The notes under the pieces: generated by a model
Told to the model about the DNA's origin: nothing
Seen by the model: the letters and a program-made list of their open reading frames with translations, nothing else
The model's database searches: none
Part shown: positions 32,524 through 46,200 of the stretch, in pieces
Layout of the letters: every line of letters starts with the position of its first letter
Position numbering within the stretch: the first letter of the stretch is position 1
Source: Nelumbo lutea
Lineage: Eukaryota; Streptophyta; Magnoliopsida; Proteales; Nelumbonaceae
Direction of reading: 5' to 3'
Assembly: GCA_022828595.1 (NCBI GenBank)
Contig: JAKGHH010000001.1
Coordinates: 123,268,999-123,332,998, forward strand
Length of the DNA: 64,000 bases
Program-made: the position numbers and the translations under genes

Positions 32524-35500
32524 TACTACAAGAAAAAACATCTTTAGCTGCATTTTTTGAATAACTGAAAATAATACTGATATGTTGCAAGTATGTAAAA
32601 CTATTGAGGTTTACAGAAAAATTTGAAGAAGGTATGTGCCCTAAAAAATGCTGTCAATGATCTGGGTAATGTTCAAATTGATCTGGATTTAATGGTGATG
32701 ACTGAACAGGGGTTGCCAAGCTTAAGTATAGCGGCTGCGTTCTTTCATGAATTGGTAGCTAACATCTAACTAAAATCACAACTTTCTCGTAGTTATGATT
32801 TATCTTCATTCATAAGGTTGTAGCTTTTCTGATCCTTAAAGACAATCAAATTCGTTAAGAGGGCATTTCCTTGAAGCCATAAATCATGCGAAGCCCAAAA
32901 TCCCACTAAAATTGTCAAACGAGTGTTTAATAAATGTAAATAGGATGTTCTACAACATGAATGCTTTTATTTGTCATTTGATCCTTTGAAATTGCCACAT
33001 CAGCAAAAAAACAAAAACATGTTTGTTGAACAATGGGTTAAGAGTATCGATACACCCAAATGTATAGGCAATGTTATGTTTTGATGCTTTAAAAAACATT
33101 GCGACTTTTTTATTTTCTTTTAGTTATATTATTTAATAAATTAAATAATGGGTTCCTGAAATACCTTTAAAACAGGTGTGGGGGAACCTTTGTGATACTT
33201 TGAACCTCTGATTGGAAACCATCAAAACAAAAAACAAATTTTGGTAGATAGATAGGAACCATATGATTTATGAAAATATAGTATTAAATAACTAGATGAA
33301 AATATTAATGTTATGGAATTGAAGGAAATTCAAGAACATTTTTTTTTTTTGTTTCAATTTTGGAAGCAAAAAGACAGAATCAAAAAACATGTTTTTTTGT
33401 GTGTTTTTATTTTGATAAACAATCTGTTTACAAACCATATAATTTTGATTTGTTTTCGGAACCAACAACAAGAAAAACAATTCATATTCTAAAACAGCCC
33501 TTAAAACTCTCATTTGTTCAGTCTAACTTCTCCCAAGTCCCAAGAGGGGAGAGGGATTTACCCAATGTCAAGTGAATGTGGTCTGATCATGACCAATGTA
33601 AAGGGAATCCCTCCTTCACTTTGTTCTAACCATTCTTTTTACTACCTGGTTTATTTGCAGTGCAATTTCATCTGCACTTGTAAAAGAATGGAAGTGTGAA
33701 TGATTTTATTATACCATTCTGATTAATTATTGTTTGAGCTTTTGCTTTATTTTGTTTGTTATGAAGGCTCTGTTTGTTTTTCAGTGCTTTTTTTTTTCAT
33801 TGATGTAAATGAATGGGAGTGCAAATTCTGATTTGTTTTTTGTTTCACATTTGACTTTGTTTTGTCAGTTTGTAAGGAGTATTCTGTTCTATGGGAATGC
33901 AAATTCTGAACTTCATGAAACTGCATAAAAAATATCCACAATACCTTGAACCATCAAGAATCTTCCTTCCATGGATGAACACTGAAAAGTATTCTGTTCT
34001 ATACTATTCCATCTGCATAGTTTTATGTCTTACATTCTTTGAAAAAAGGGTAAAATATAAAAAACCTCCCCTGAATTTTTTGACAATCATATAAATTTCC
34101 CGTCTTTTTGATTTTAATAAAAACCTCCCCTGTAGTTTTCAAAAAACATCCAATTTTCCTCCCTTTCCTCATCTTTCCGAACTGAAAAAGGCTGATGTAA
34201 CTTGGCCTAATAAAGATTGACTTGGGCACTGCATAACTCCTGGTTATGCAGACTTAACTTTTGTGGTTTTGTTTTTGAGTAATACAACACTTTAGTTAGA
34301 TGGATGGCTTTAGACAATAGAGTAGGGCACTGCCTAATTGCAAGTGGTGAGAGGTCATGTCACCCCCTTAGCTTGGCTCCTAACCAATTGAGGTGGAAAG
34401 ATCATGCCATATGCTCAACTAGTCATGTTAACTGTTAATGCTGGGCTCAAAAAGCAGTCCATTGACACCCCTAATCTCATCTACTGGGTCATTAGTAGGT
34501 GGCAAATTTATTTGGAACTCAAAAGAAGACTCCAACTACTTCAACACACCAATGGGACAATTACTCTAATGCAATTTCTAAGATTGTTTAAAAAAGATTT
34601 AAAAGAGGGACCTTATCAACTACCCAACTCAATTGTTCACTGGTTTGACACTTTGACCATCTGGGCCAACGATGGATTAAGAAAACTGATATAGCTAGAT
34701 TGGTTATAAGATTCCTCTACATTACTAAAATAAGATAGTGTCATTTAGGGAAGTTAATTAGGTTAATGTGGAGAACTTTCTTGCACAAACTCACCTATTT
34801 TTTTCCATGGGACTTTGTGGTTAATCTAGAAATTTGATAAGATAGGTAGCCCGTATGATTTACCATGGTTGAATCCTACAATCAACCTCAGCCCTATTTC
34901 AAAGCTTATGTATCTAGAGAATGTTGCAAGGTCTTTTTCAGCTTTTTTTTTTTTTTTTTTTTTAATAAAAGGTAAGGTAAATTTGCATTGAATTGTCAAA
35001 AAGAGGGGAAAGGAAAACCCCCTATTAAAGTGCAGGAGAGGGTGAGGAGGACTCCTCTTGAACCCTAAACTAGAAGAAAAGGTCCTTTAGACCATTTAAT
35101 AGGGTAACATACTCTGGTTTTTATATTTGTTTTATAAAGTTTGTACAAACCTAAAACCAATGATTATGACCTTTTTATTATTGAGGAAATTACAACTATT
35201 GAAAGCATAAGTCCACTTCAAAAAGGTAAATAAGAAATACATAATTTTGGTCAATGGCCTCAAAGGATCCAAATTCCCCAACTACTTTTCCATGTTATGT
35301 GGAAGATTCTTGTATACTTTACAGAAGCTCACTAAACAACTCAAATAGCATACCATTAAATATATTTTACCAAAGAAAGGTTGAATGACAAATAAAAATT
35401 CTTCATGTGAACGAATTGGTTTTAGGAATTAAATAGCCCACAAGTTTCTTTAACTTTGATGTTAAACCTTTGTTGCTTGTTTATAGTAAGGACCCATTTG

Positions 35501-36734
35501 TTTTCACATGCCCTGTGAGTGTTTTGTTTCCATTTTTATCCTTGTATCTTTTTGTTTCAGCACCTGTTTAATGGGTGTTTTTGTCTCATTAAATTTTAGC
35601 ATATTTCATAAGTGGAAAAATAACTTACCCACTTGGGAGAGGGTAAGATTTCTTGATTTCCTATGCCAAGTGACCAAAAAACCTGGGGGAAAGTACCATT
35701 GTCATTGATCTTACATTTACTTGAAAAAAAGAAAATGGGAAAGTTGGTCAACTCCCCCCCCTCCAAACCCTTCATTTTAGACAAAAGCTTATTAATATTA
35801 ATTGTCTGCAAATGGTAAGCTGAGGGAGAATATGCCAGTTATTTCCTGTTGGCCAGTCCATGGACAACCAACTATATCAAGCATCATGAACTTTTGATAT
35901 TTAATAGAAGTTGATAGAAGAAAATAATATATATTACAACTCCATTTTTCTTTTCTTTCTGGTGGATGAGACACCCACATTTGTTCATTCTTCCACTGGA
36001 TTCCAAGGGGCCAAAACTGTGTCTACCACACACATTCATACATCTAAGCAGACCCCATTCTCATATGTGATCCTCTATGAGTATTAATAGAAGCATTAAA
36101 ATTAACTGAATATCAAACTAATATTGAGTTCAGTTGAGACTGTAATCTGATGGCTATTTATAGTATACAGGTAATTGAATTTAGCCTACTAGAATCTGTC
36201 TGAGCTGAGTTCTTCCATTCAAATTTTAGAGAGCAAGATTGTTTTGCATGCTTAGGATAGTTTCATCTTCAAGCATTGTTGAGTATTTCCATGTGTAGAG
36301 TAGGGATAAGGGTAGGCATAACAAAGAAGAAACAATGTGTTTATCCATGTACCATGAACTGGACGAACTGAATGAGTTATTGACTTGTCTTCCAGTGAAT
36401 ATGGGCTCTGTACTAAATTCAATGACAAGATGATTTTGTACAGTCTCTGTTTTTAAACTTTATGCAATGAACTTTTGTATCATAAAAAAGCTTCAACTTA
36501 ATGCTGTAATGCAGAATCATAATTCTCTCTGTCAATGTGGTTTAGGGGTTCCACTGCATTTGTACTTCAGAAGCCTTACCTTACCACCGGTGGGTTGCCA
36601 ATGTTGATTGGTGCAGGCCCCTGCTTTCTCCAAGATCAGCATCACCAAACTGTAATAACTAGTGCCCAATTGGATGGCGTTCATATTTTTGGTTGGGCAT
36701 GGATAAAATTGACTGATACCATCTGAGATTGGCT

Positions 36735-37010
36735 CTATACAATTGATGAGCACATATATATGCTCCGGCATTTACATGAGCCTCCAGGTCTGTTCTCTGG
36801 ACTGCATTTAGCTTGTTATTATTTTTTTATTACAAAAATTGATGAGCATCTGAGATTTTCTCTATACAATTGATGAGCATATATATATGCTCCGGCATTT
36901 ACATGAGCCTCCAGGTCTGTTCTCTGGACTGCATTTAGCTTGTTATTATTATTTTATTACAAAAATTGATGAGCAACATATATATGCTCCTGCATTTCCC
37001 AACTAATATT
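36735..37010. repeat. Tandem repeat with AT hairpin, right copy
   Basis: It mirrors 26596-26840. Units carry 'gagcatatatatatgctc' palindromes (for example near 36747-36765 and 36876-36893) and 'attacaaaaattgatgagc'. Unit boundaries differ slightly from the left arm. Confidence 0.82.
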
Positions 37011-38024
37011 AACCATTCAAAGTTTTATTTTTTTATTACAAAAATTTGACTATTAAAAAATGCTTATTTTGGACATGTAGTCTGTAGCCATGGATTTTGG
37101 GTTGAAATTTGCCCCATAAATAGAGGGAAAAACACCATTTCAAGTTGGGGTATAAGTGATTTGGAATGGAGGATTAAACATGTGGTCAGTTTGAAGAGTT
37201 GGAGTAAGTTGCGAAGGGAAGCTCCCTAGTCCCTACCCAATTAGAAAACCTTTTTGCCATGCACTTTATATTTAATATTACAGATTTTGTTGGTTCATGT
37301 AGTATGATCTACCCATGGAGACATGGCATCACATCTTGAGTTCAGCTTCATAAATATTTATGCAAAATCAGTACACTTGCCTAATACTATTAGAACCATT
37401 CATCATATATAAACTGCATAGCATGTCTAGATCCTTGCTGACCGCATTTCATGGGTAGTTTTATATCTTATTAACTTTTTGAAATTTTAATTTTTTCCTA
37501 TTTGTGCAGGAAATGCAGAAAGAAAGGGCTAAATGTTTCCTTGAGGTCTTGTGATGGATTTCTGATATTCTTTTTAATCATAACTGGTTAATGAAGTGAA
37601 ACAGACCCACCTTTGATGATGGAATTAGCATGCACACTATGGTGATTAAGAATGTTGAAAAGATTCTTTTCTTATGGTTGCCCATATTGGAGTTCAAAGG
37701 GCTGACAATTGCCAATTTTTGTCTAGATTGAAACTCTACCATCTTTGATTATGTTTTTGATGTGTGATGTACAAATTGTTGTATATTGCATACTGATACA
37801 ATCAATATCCTTACAAGGAAAGAGAACTTTGAAGCCAAAGAATAATCATTATTTGTATTTGTATCATCCAAAATATATATAATGTTTTGATTTGTTTCTA
37901 CTTTCTAATAAATGGTTTCATTTTGTATCAAAATAAAGGTTTAAATTACCCAAACTCTAGTTTCTCCTATTTTTAATGAATGTGGTTCCATCTCATAGAT
38001 GGATCTGAATGAGAACATCAAGGT

Positions 38025-38385
38025 TTACTCATCTTTAGTGGCAGCCGCTGCTGCTAAAGATGCCCTTAACTGCCGCTAAAAGATCATGTGCCGAACTTAT
38101 AGCGGCAGTCAGCTCAACTTTTAGCGACAGTCGTAGCTGCTGTTGAAAGTATTTGTAGTGGCAATCGGTTCAACTTTATGACTGCTGCTAAGTGTTTATA
38201 GCGGTAGTTGGTTCAACTTTTAATGGCAGCCACAACTGCCGCTAAAAGTATTTGTAGCGGTAGTTTTTTGTTTATACCAGCAGCCGAGAAAACTGCTGCT
38301 AGAACTTCTAGTGACACATTTTTAATGACTGCCGGTAAAGTTTCTAGCAGCAGCTTTGGTGGCCTTTAGCAGCAGTTAAAAGTAA
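38025..38385. repeat. Subterminal repeat array of the CACTA-like element, right copy
   Basis: Mirror of 25178-25535, with many 'ctgccgctaaaag' and 'tagcggcagt' cores. Comparison of arms shows substitutions inside some cores and one small deletion near 38037. Confidence 0.7.
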
Positions 38386-38399
38386 TTTTTTCTGTAGTG

Positions 38400-38823
38400 T
38401 TGAAAGTAATGATTTGATTTGTTGAGCATGTCAATCAGCTCTAGGTGTTGTACTAGTAGGATATTTACTTGCCATGGAAAAGGACCCAAATATAAATGAT
38501 CACAAACCACAGAACCCAGCCAATATCATGTAGAAACTGTCTGAAATGTTTTTGGGTAAACGAGCACAGCTATTACCAAGAGTAATAGTTTTGTTACAGG
38601 TGTTTTCAACAAATTTGACAGGCATCTAAATTGTAGTTTTGTATATTATGAAACCTTATTTGATTTATGAGGCATAATGATGCACGTGCACCACTCTTAA
38701 CCTTACCCATTCTCCTCATCTTTCATGTCAGGGTCATCTTGGCATTTGGGGCATCTTCTAGCTTCTGTAAACCTGACTGTAAGCATTTCAAACTAGTTTC
38801 ACCTAACCACTCATCCTAGTCTT
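38400..38823. other. Spacer between the CACTA-like element and Copia B, right
   Basis: No gene or recognised repeat. It mirrors 24731-25159. Confidence 0.6.
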
Positions 38824-38828
38824 CTCTA
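38824..38828. repeat. Copia B target-site duplication (5' side), right
   Basis: CTCTA, matching 49029-49033 on the far side of the composite. Confidence 0.85.
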
Positions 38829-39072
38829 TGTTAGACAACTACACAATGAGCCCACGTAGGCAAGCACAAACCAGCCTACCAGTAGAGTCCCACTCGAACT
38901 CTTCCATTCCATCTCTATCTTATCTTTGTACCTTATTTCCACTAACTATAATTATCTGTAAAGTTTCCTACAGTATCTGTAACTTCTCTGTTGTAACAAA
39001 CTTCAGTATAAATACAATTTCAACACACAACGTATGTGTGTGGATTTCTCTCATTCTTGACATATCACTTTA
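38829..39072 (+). repeat. Copia B 5' LTR, right copy
   Basis: 244 bp from TGTTAGACAAC to CACTTTA. The TATA box is at 39007-39014. It is a few bases shorter than the left allele (248 bp). Confidence 0.9.
39007..39014 (+). promoter_or_regulatory. Copia B LTR TATA box, right copy
   Basis: TATAAATA inside the 5' LTR, about 58 bases before its end. Confidence 0.65.
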
Positions 39073-39084
39073 TGGTATCAGAGC
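39073..39084 (+). other. Copia B primer-binding site, right copy
   Basis: TGGTATCAGAGC immediately after the 5' LTR, complementary to the 3' end of initiator methionine tRNA. Confidence 0.93.
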
Positions 39085-39101
39085 ATCAACCTCCAGTCCC
39101 C

Positions 39102-42100
39102 ATGGCGTCTGAAACCTCCACTGCAACACAGTCCAATCAACAAACAAACCTCTCTACAACAATAGGACTGTCATCAAGCCTCAACCTTGCTCCCCCGATC
39201 AGTGTCAAATTCGATGGGGGCAACTACATGCTCTAGAAGCTCCAGTTCTTACCTATCCTGAAGTCCAAATGTATTATGGGATATGTTAATGGAACCCACA
39301 AAGCTCCTCCTCTATTCAAATCTGATGCTGATAAAGAGGCAGAGGAGTTGAATCCTGACTATGTTGAATGGGAAAATCAGGGATCAGCTTATTTTAAGTT
39401 GGCTCATCTCATCTCTCATCGAACATGTTATGGCTCAAGTCGTTGGATGCACCACTCCACATGATGTTTGGTCAGCCCTGGAGAAGCTTTATTCATCCAT
39501 CTCAAGGCCAAGAATTCTTCAACTCAGATTTGAGTTAAATGAACTGAAGAAAGGGAGCCTTCCAATGCCAGAATATCTTCTCAAAATCAAGACTATTGCA
39601 GATATGTTAGCTGCTATTGGTGAACCCATTTTCACCACTGATTTACTATATCACACCTTGGAAGGACTTTCTTCAGAATATGAAACCCTGTCTGCAGCCA
39701 TCACCACTTGTACTGATCCTATGTCCTTTGAGGATTTACGAGGATTTCTCCTCAATTATGAATAGTGTTTGCATCGTAGCAGACTAAACACAGTTGGTGT
39801 GGACATTCCTTCAGCAAATCTTGCTCAGAAATCAAAACAATCATCAATGCAATCAAAAGCTCCCAAAACTCAAGGTCAGTATATCCAAAATTCTAATAAA
39901 TCAAATTCTCGTTATAAGGGAACTTGCCAGATCTGCAAAATTCAAGGACATTCAGCCCTTTTTTGCAAGAGAAGATTTGATGAAAGCATCAAGCCGCTCA
40001 AACCTCCTACAACATACTCAGCCACCACTACAATGCCAGCCTCTGACAAGGCCTGGTACCCTGATTCAGGCGCAACTAATCATGTGACTTTAGCCATTGA
40101 GAACCTAAATCTTCATGATGAATATGAAGGCCCAGATCAACTCCACATTGGCAATGGGTCAGGTTTGGTCATAAGAAATATTGTTTCCTCTGTTTTACAT
40201 ACATCCTCTCGTGATTTAGTCTTACGCAATGTGCTACATGTACCTCGAATTTCAAGAAATCTTCTCTCTGTAAGACCATTTGCTGCAGATAATGAAGTCT
40301 TCTTTGAGTTTTGTCCCTTTGTCTTTAATGTGAAGGATCAAAAAAACAGGAGCCATCCTTCTACAGTGGGGAACTAAAGATGGCTTGTATCTGCTTCTAG
40401 AGCAAGAAGAGTCATTGAGTAAGGACCAGCACAATCCATTGGTATTTGTTGGGGAGCGGACCATTGCAGCAATTTGGCACCAGCGACTAGGACACCCAGC
40501 TGCTCCAATTGTGCCGAAAGTCATGGCTACTTACAAGTTACCATTCTTAGGAAATAAAGACCTTTCCTTCTCTTCATGTCAGCTAGGAAAAGGACATCGA
40601 CTACTTTATTTTCCTAGTTCTTTCAAAGCTTCAGCACCAATAGAGTTACTTTACAGTGATGTATGGGGGCCTTCCCCAGAACCATCTGCCTCTGGATTTC
40701 ATTACCATATTATCTTCATTGATTCATTTTGTGGATTCACATGGTTGTTCCCCTTATATCATAAATCTGATGCACTAAGTGTTTATAGAATTAAAAACCA
40801 ACATTGAGAATGTGCTTGGTACCAAGATAAAATGCTTACAAACAGATGGTGGTGGTGAATATATATCCTTCAAATCTTATCTCATTCAACAGGCATCACT
40901 CACAAATTCTCTTGCCCCAAAATGGGACAGCTAAGCTAAAGCATTGCCACCTTGTTGAGATTGGTCTTACACTCTTGTCTACTCAGTCATGCGTTTGCCA
41001 CAACAACATACTTAATCAATTGTCTACCCAGTCATGTCATTCACTTCAAGACACCATGGGAACGCTTATTTTGCAAGAAGCCAGATTATTCTCTACTACA
41101 GGTATTTGGGTGTGAATGCTATCCATTAAGGCCCTACAACAACAATAAGCTGCAATTTTCCTCACTCCAATGTGTATTTCTCGGGATGATCTTCAACGAA
41201 AATGCATTTCCCTTTGCAGCTTCATCCCCCATCCCAGCTACTCCTCCTCCACTCCAGCAGTCCATAGGGCCCCTAGTCGTCTTTCATCCTTGTGACCACT
41301 TGCCTCCACCAGCTCCTGCTCCCATACCACCAATAATTCCTACACCCACCGCCGATCCTCTCATCTTGACCCCTTCAAACCAAGGCACCTCCTCAGAACT
41401 GGTCGAAACCCAATCACCTATAGACCCTTCCCCACCTTCATCAGCTCCAAACCCATCCATCTCCACCCACCCAATGCAAACCCGCTCGAAGAGTGGTATA
41501 TTCAAGCCCAAAGTCTATACCACTATAAAATACTCACTTGCTGAGGCTAAACCATCATGTTTCTCCCATGCCCAAAAGGATAGCTGCTGGCAGGCTGCTG
41601 TGCAATATGAGTTTGATGCCCTTGTTCACAACAACACCTGGGTCCTTGTTCCACCCCCTCCTGGTGGAAAGGTAATTGGATGTAAATGGGCTTATCGGAT
41701 CAAAAGAAGACCTAATGGAAGCATTGACAGATTTAAAGCTAGGCTGGTTGCCAAAGGCTTCAACCAGCGTGAAGGTATTGATTATTTAGAAGCCTTCAGC
41801 CCGGTAATAAAACCCACTACAATTCGTGTTGTGCTTAGCATTGCCACCTCCAATAACTAGGTCCTGTGACAACTTGACATTCAAAATGCGTTTCTACATG
41901 GGGAACTTCAAGAGGATGTATACATGTGTCAACCCACTGGCTTCGTTGACAAGGATCACCCTTCCTATGTCTGTCATGTTAAAAAGTCCCTCTATGGGTT
42001 TAAACAGGCCCTACGGGCCTGGTACCACAAGCTTAGGTCTTTCCTCCTTCGAGAAGGTTTTTTCAATTCTGCTGCTAACTCGTCCTTCTCCATCCACCAC

Positions 42101-43040
42101 ACAACATGTGACTACATTTTAGTTCTCATATATGTTTACAACCTCATCATCACAGTCCCAATGTAAATTCTTGTGAAGCTCTCATCTCTAGGTTGGGTCA
42201 GCAATTTGCTATGCGTGATCAGGGCCCATTATCTTATTTCTTGGGTATTGAGGCCTCTCTCACCTCCTTCGGCCTTCATCTCTCTTAGAGGAAATACATA
42301 ACAGATTTCCTTCATCGTACTTGACTGGATGCTACCAAGCCTGTCCACACTTCCTTCTCAGCTGGTGCACACCTCTCCAAACATGACGGTGAACCACTAC
42401 CTGATCCTAGTATCTACAGACAAATTGTTGGTGCTCTCCAATATGCCACAGTAACCCGTCCATAGATTGCCTTTTCAGTTAACAAGGCATGTCAGTTTAT
42501 GAAACAGCCAACCACAACTCACTGGACTTTAGTTAAAAGGATACTCTATTATCTTAAGCACACCATCTCTCATGGTCTGCTCATCCACCGCTCCAAAAGC
42601 CTTGAACTTCATGCCTATGCGGATGTTGATTAGGTTGGGTGCCCTGATGATAGAAAATCTCAAGGAGGTTTTTGCATTTACCTCGGGTCTAATCTTGTGT
42701 TATGGGCCTCAAAGAAACAACCTACGGTTTCCAGATTGAGCATCGAGTTTGAATACCGCAGTATTGCCATCGCTGCCTCTGAACTCCTTTGGTTATGGTC
42801 TCTTTTGAAAGAGCTTGACCTTGAACCATCTGCTCCCTCCCTTTATGGTGCGACAACATCGGTGCAATCTACCTCTCTACCAACCCAGTCTTTCACAGTC
42901 GTAGCAAGCACATTGAGTTGGGATGCTCACTTCATTTGAGATCATGTCACCAAGAAACTTCTTCAAGTTCATTTCACCTCTATTGGTGATCATCTTGCTG
43001 GCATTATGACCAAAGGACTCTTTGCTCATCGTTTTGAATA
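39102..43040 (+). pseudogene. Copia B gag-pol remnant, right copy
   Basis: Gag starts at 39102 (MASETSTATQSNQQTN). A stop interrupts it after GGNYML, and a frameshift leads into the 134-residue frame 39361-39765, whose protein is identical in both arms. The knuckle CQICKIQGHSALFC and protease YPDSGATNHV lie in 39769-40377. Pre-integrase IWHQRLGHPAAP and integrase LLYSDVWGPSP plus FIDSFCGFTWLFPLY lie in 40385-40807. Integrase C-terminus and RT entry [14 protein letters not shown] are in 40952-41860, then KSLYGFKQALRAWY (about 41985). The active site at 42131-42142 is YVYN, not YVDD, as in the left arm. RNase H SIEFEYRSIAIAASELLWL is near 42730. It is nonfunctional. Confidence 0.9.
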
Positions 43041-43077
43041 GTTGTGATACAAGTTGAACGTATGTTCCCCATGCTCA

Positions 43078-43238
43078 AATTAGACAACTACACAATGAGC
43101 CCATGTAGGCAAGCACCAACCATCCTACCAGTAGAGGCCCACTTGAACTCTCCCACTCCATCTCTATCTTATCTTTCTACCTTATCTCCACTAAGTATAA
43201 TTATCTATGAAGTCTCCTACTGTATTTGTAACTGCTAT
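43078..43238 (+). repeat. Copia B 3' LTR, inner piece, right copy
   Basis: It begins AATTAGACAAC (TG terminus lost, as on the left) and runs to the LINE junction. Bases 43223-43238 are the degraded second copy of the LINE target duplication, with two substitutions relative to 48930-48945. Confidence 0.87.
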
Positions 43239-46200
43239 TTTATTTTTAACCCCAAAGTTTACTCGTAATGGAGGGGTGGCAACCACAAATTTATTCTATG
43301 TAATAAAAAACCTCGGGGGGGCGGGGGGAGGGATGTGAGGCCTTACCCCTCAAAACTATACAAAGGAAACCTGGCTCATATAAACATCAGGTGTTTGGGA
43401 AACCTAAGATCAACGAATTCACAATAAAGGAAGACCTAGACCATCTGCAGTCACCAAGTTCTGGACGTGGAAAGGAAGAAGTTCTTTGCAGTCAGAAACA
43501 ATTCTCTGAGAAGATAAGCAACCAAGCTTTGCAAGAGCATTCGCTGGTTGGTTAGCTTCTCTATAAATATGTATACAAAAGAAATCCAACATACTCCTAA
43601 GCTCTTGTAGTTGAAAAAACAAAACCAAAGCTACCATGGTGTTGTATATTCTCCGTTAAGAATATCAATCAAGATTTTGGAATTCAACTCAACCATTATC
43701 TTATGTAAACCTAAAGCAATGACAAGATTTAATCCATCTAGCAAGGCCATAGCCTCTACAACTAAATTAGTATCAGTGCCATAAATGTTGGAGAAGGCAC
43801 AAACATACCCATTCCTTCCATTTCAAATGATACCCCCTCCACCATAGTGGCTTGAATTTCCTTTAGAAGCACCATCAACATTGAGTTTTAGAAAACCCTC
43901 TGGAACTGCCACCAAGTGAACCACTTTAATGGTTTTTCCTTTGATCGAATGGATCCGCAACCCCAAACCTTGCAAGGATAGCTGCTTATTGTAGTTCACC
44001 TTATGGTTTATAGATAATGAAGAAGACACCTCATGAAACCACCGCAAGACCACCCAAATAACCAGCTTTGAACATCTAAATTTATTTTCCATTTTGCGCC
44101 TATTTCTTTCTTTTCAAATCCCCCAAACAGCAAAGCAAGCAATCAGCCCCACCATAATAGCCCATTGATTTTTAGTCGATGCCGCTAAAAACCAACAAGA
44201 GAGAAGCTCCTTTATATTCTCATTTCCCCTGAAAGGCAACCCTAACATTCTATTGAAGAAGGGCTACACTTTTTGAGCTAAACAACCACACACCAACACA
44301 TGATTGATGTATTCTTCTGAAGGGTCACGGTAACACACACATCTGGAAGCTAGTGGAATTCCTAGCTCTTTAATATCAACATCCACACCAATCTTCCCAA
44401 CCATAAGTTTCCAGATAAAGAAACTTATCTTGGTTGGCACTAGCACATTTCACACCACCTTGGACTAGTTCATAGAAGGATGAGTAGTCCTATAAAAAGA
44501 CCAAGCCGATTTTACAATAAATTCTCCTTTCGCCTCAACTAACCAAACAATTTTGTCATAGAAGTTGGAAAGACTCACACCAGATCCTTGGATGCTATTT
44601 AAGACATTCTCCTCTAGAAAAACGTGGACCTGATCTAGGTGCCAAGTCCCTTCTTCATCTAGGACATCACAAACCCTTAGCTACAAATTCAGCCCTTTGT
44701 GCTGAAGGACTTTATAAATCAAGGGGCCATTCATAGTCCATTTATTGAATAAAAAAATGATTTCTCCCCTACCCACCATCCACCTTGAAAGATGAACTAA
44801 ATGACCTCTTAGTTCAATGTTTGCCTTCCAAGTATGAGAAGTGTAGCAAGGAGGGATAGCTGTATAAAAATGATCATGTTTCAACACCTTGGCTTTAAAG
44901 AAATCAACACATAAAGAGTTGTGGAAAAGCACCGCCATAGAGCCTTCAACTGAAGAGCCTTATGAACATCATATAGACTTTTAATTTGGAGGCCCTCTTC
45001 AGAAAAAGGTCTAACAATTTTTTCCTAGGAAACCCAATGATGGTAATTGGTTGAATCGGATTTGGTCCATAAGAAGCTTTTCATCAACTATTCTAGACAC
45101 ATAATAACACTTTTAGGTGTTGCCACTGTTGACATCAAATAGATAGGAACATTGTTTAAGACATGTATGAATAAAACAATCTTGCCTCCGGTTGAAATCA
45201 ATTTCCCTTTCCAACTATAAATTTTGGTAACCACTTTCTGCGCTACACCTTCAAAGGCTTTTGCTTTCACCCTACCCTTACCAATTGGAATACCAAGATA
45301 AACGAAAGGTAATTTCTTATGCATATAACCTATGACTGAATGGATAATTTGGGTTCTGCTATGAGATGCTTTTGTTGAAGTGAAGAAACAGCTATTTGCC
45401 TTATTTACCAATTGACCTAAACATTTCTCATACCTCCGGATGACTTCCATTAACTTTTTCTAGCACTTACTTGGAGCCCCGAGTGAATATAATGGTTTCA
45501 TCGGTATAAACACTATGAGTGATTACCAGACAACCCCTGTGAGTAGCATAAATACCTATAGGATAATCCTCACCAAATTTAGACAAATTTATGCTTAGGA
45601 CTTCCTCTGCAATGATAAACAGATATATAGACAGAGGGTCCCCTTGACGCAACCCTCTTGTGGACTGAAAGTATCTTGTGACTCCATTCAATAGAATTGA
45701 AAACCAATAGTTGTTTACCATTTTTTGACCAAATCAATCCAATTTTCACTAAAGTTGAACCCTCTCAAAACAGTAAAGAGAAAGGACCAATTCAGCTGAT
45801 CATAGGCTTTCACCATGTCTTGTTTTAGCACCACATTCCCCCTACCGACTTCCTATCAATATCATTAACCAGTTCCTGCACGAAGGCCACATTATCCATG
45901 TTGTCCCTGTACAAAGGCACCCTGTTCTTGTGAAATTGGTTTAGGTAAGATATTTGCTAGTCTCTTAGTAACTACATTTGCAATAGTTTTGTAGAAAAAA
46001 TTACCTAGATTTATGGGGTGAAAATCTACAAAACTTTCAGAAACTTTGCATTTTAGAATGAGAGTAATAAAAGAATAAGTGTAACTCACCAGGAGCTAGT
46101 CACCATTAAAAAAAATGTTGTACAGCCCTTACCACATCAGTACCAATGATGTCTCAACAAGAAACAAAGAAATGTCTCTTAAAGCCATCTGTCCCAGAGC

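Larger units (their letters stand above)
32524..38399. mobile_element. Candidate CACTA-type DNA transposon, non-autonomous, right copy
   Basis: Mirror of 25160-30994: it begins TACTACAAGAAAAAACATC and ends TTTTTTCTGTAGTG. At 5.88 kb it is slightly longer than the left copy. The interior has no transposase that I can recognise. It includes a 21-T run at 34943-34963 and the tandem array at 36735-37010. The first terminal base is T instead of C in both arms, a shared mutation that would impair mobilisation. Confidence 0.6.

Noticed and set aside
33514..33699. 61-codon frame, mirrored at 29853-30041, nearly identical between arms
   Set aside because: The conserved part is short, has no known domain, and the C-terminus changes through an indel; it lies in non-coding interior of the CACTA-like element.
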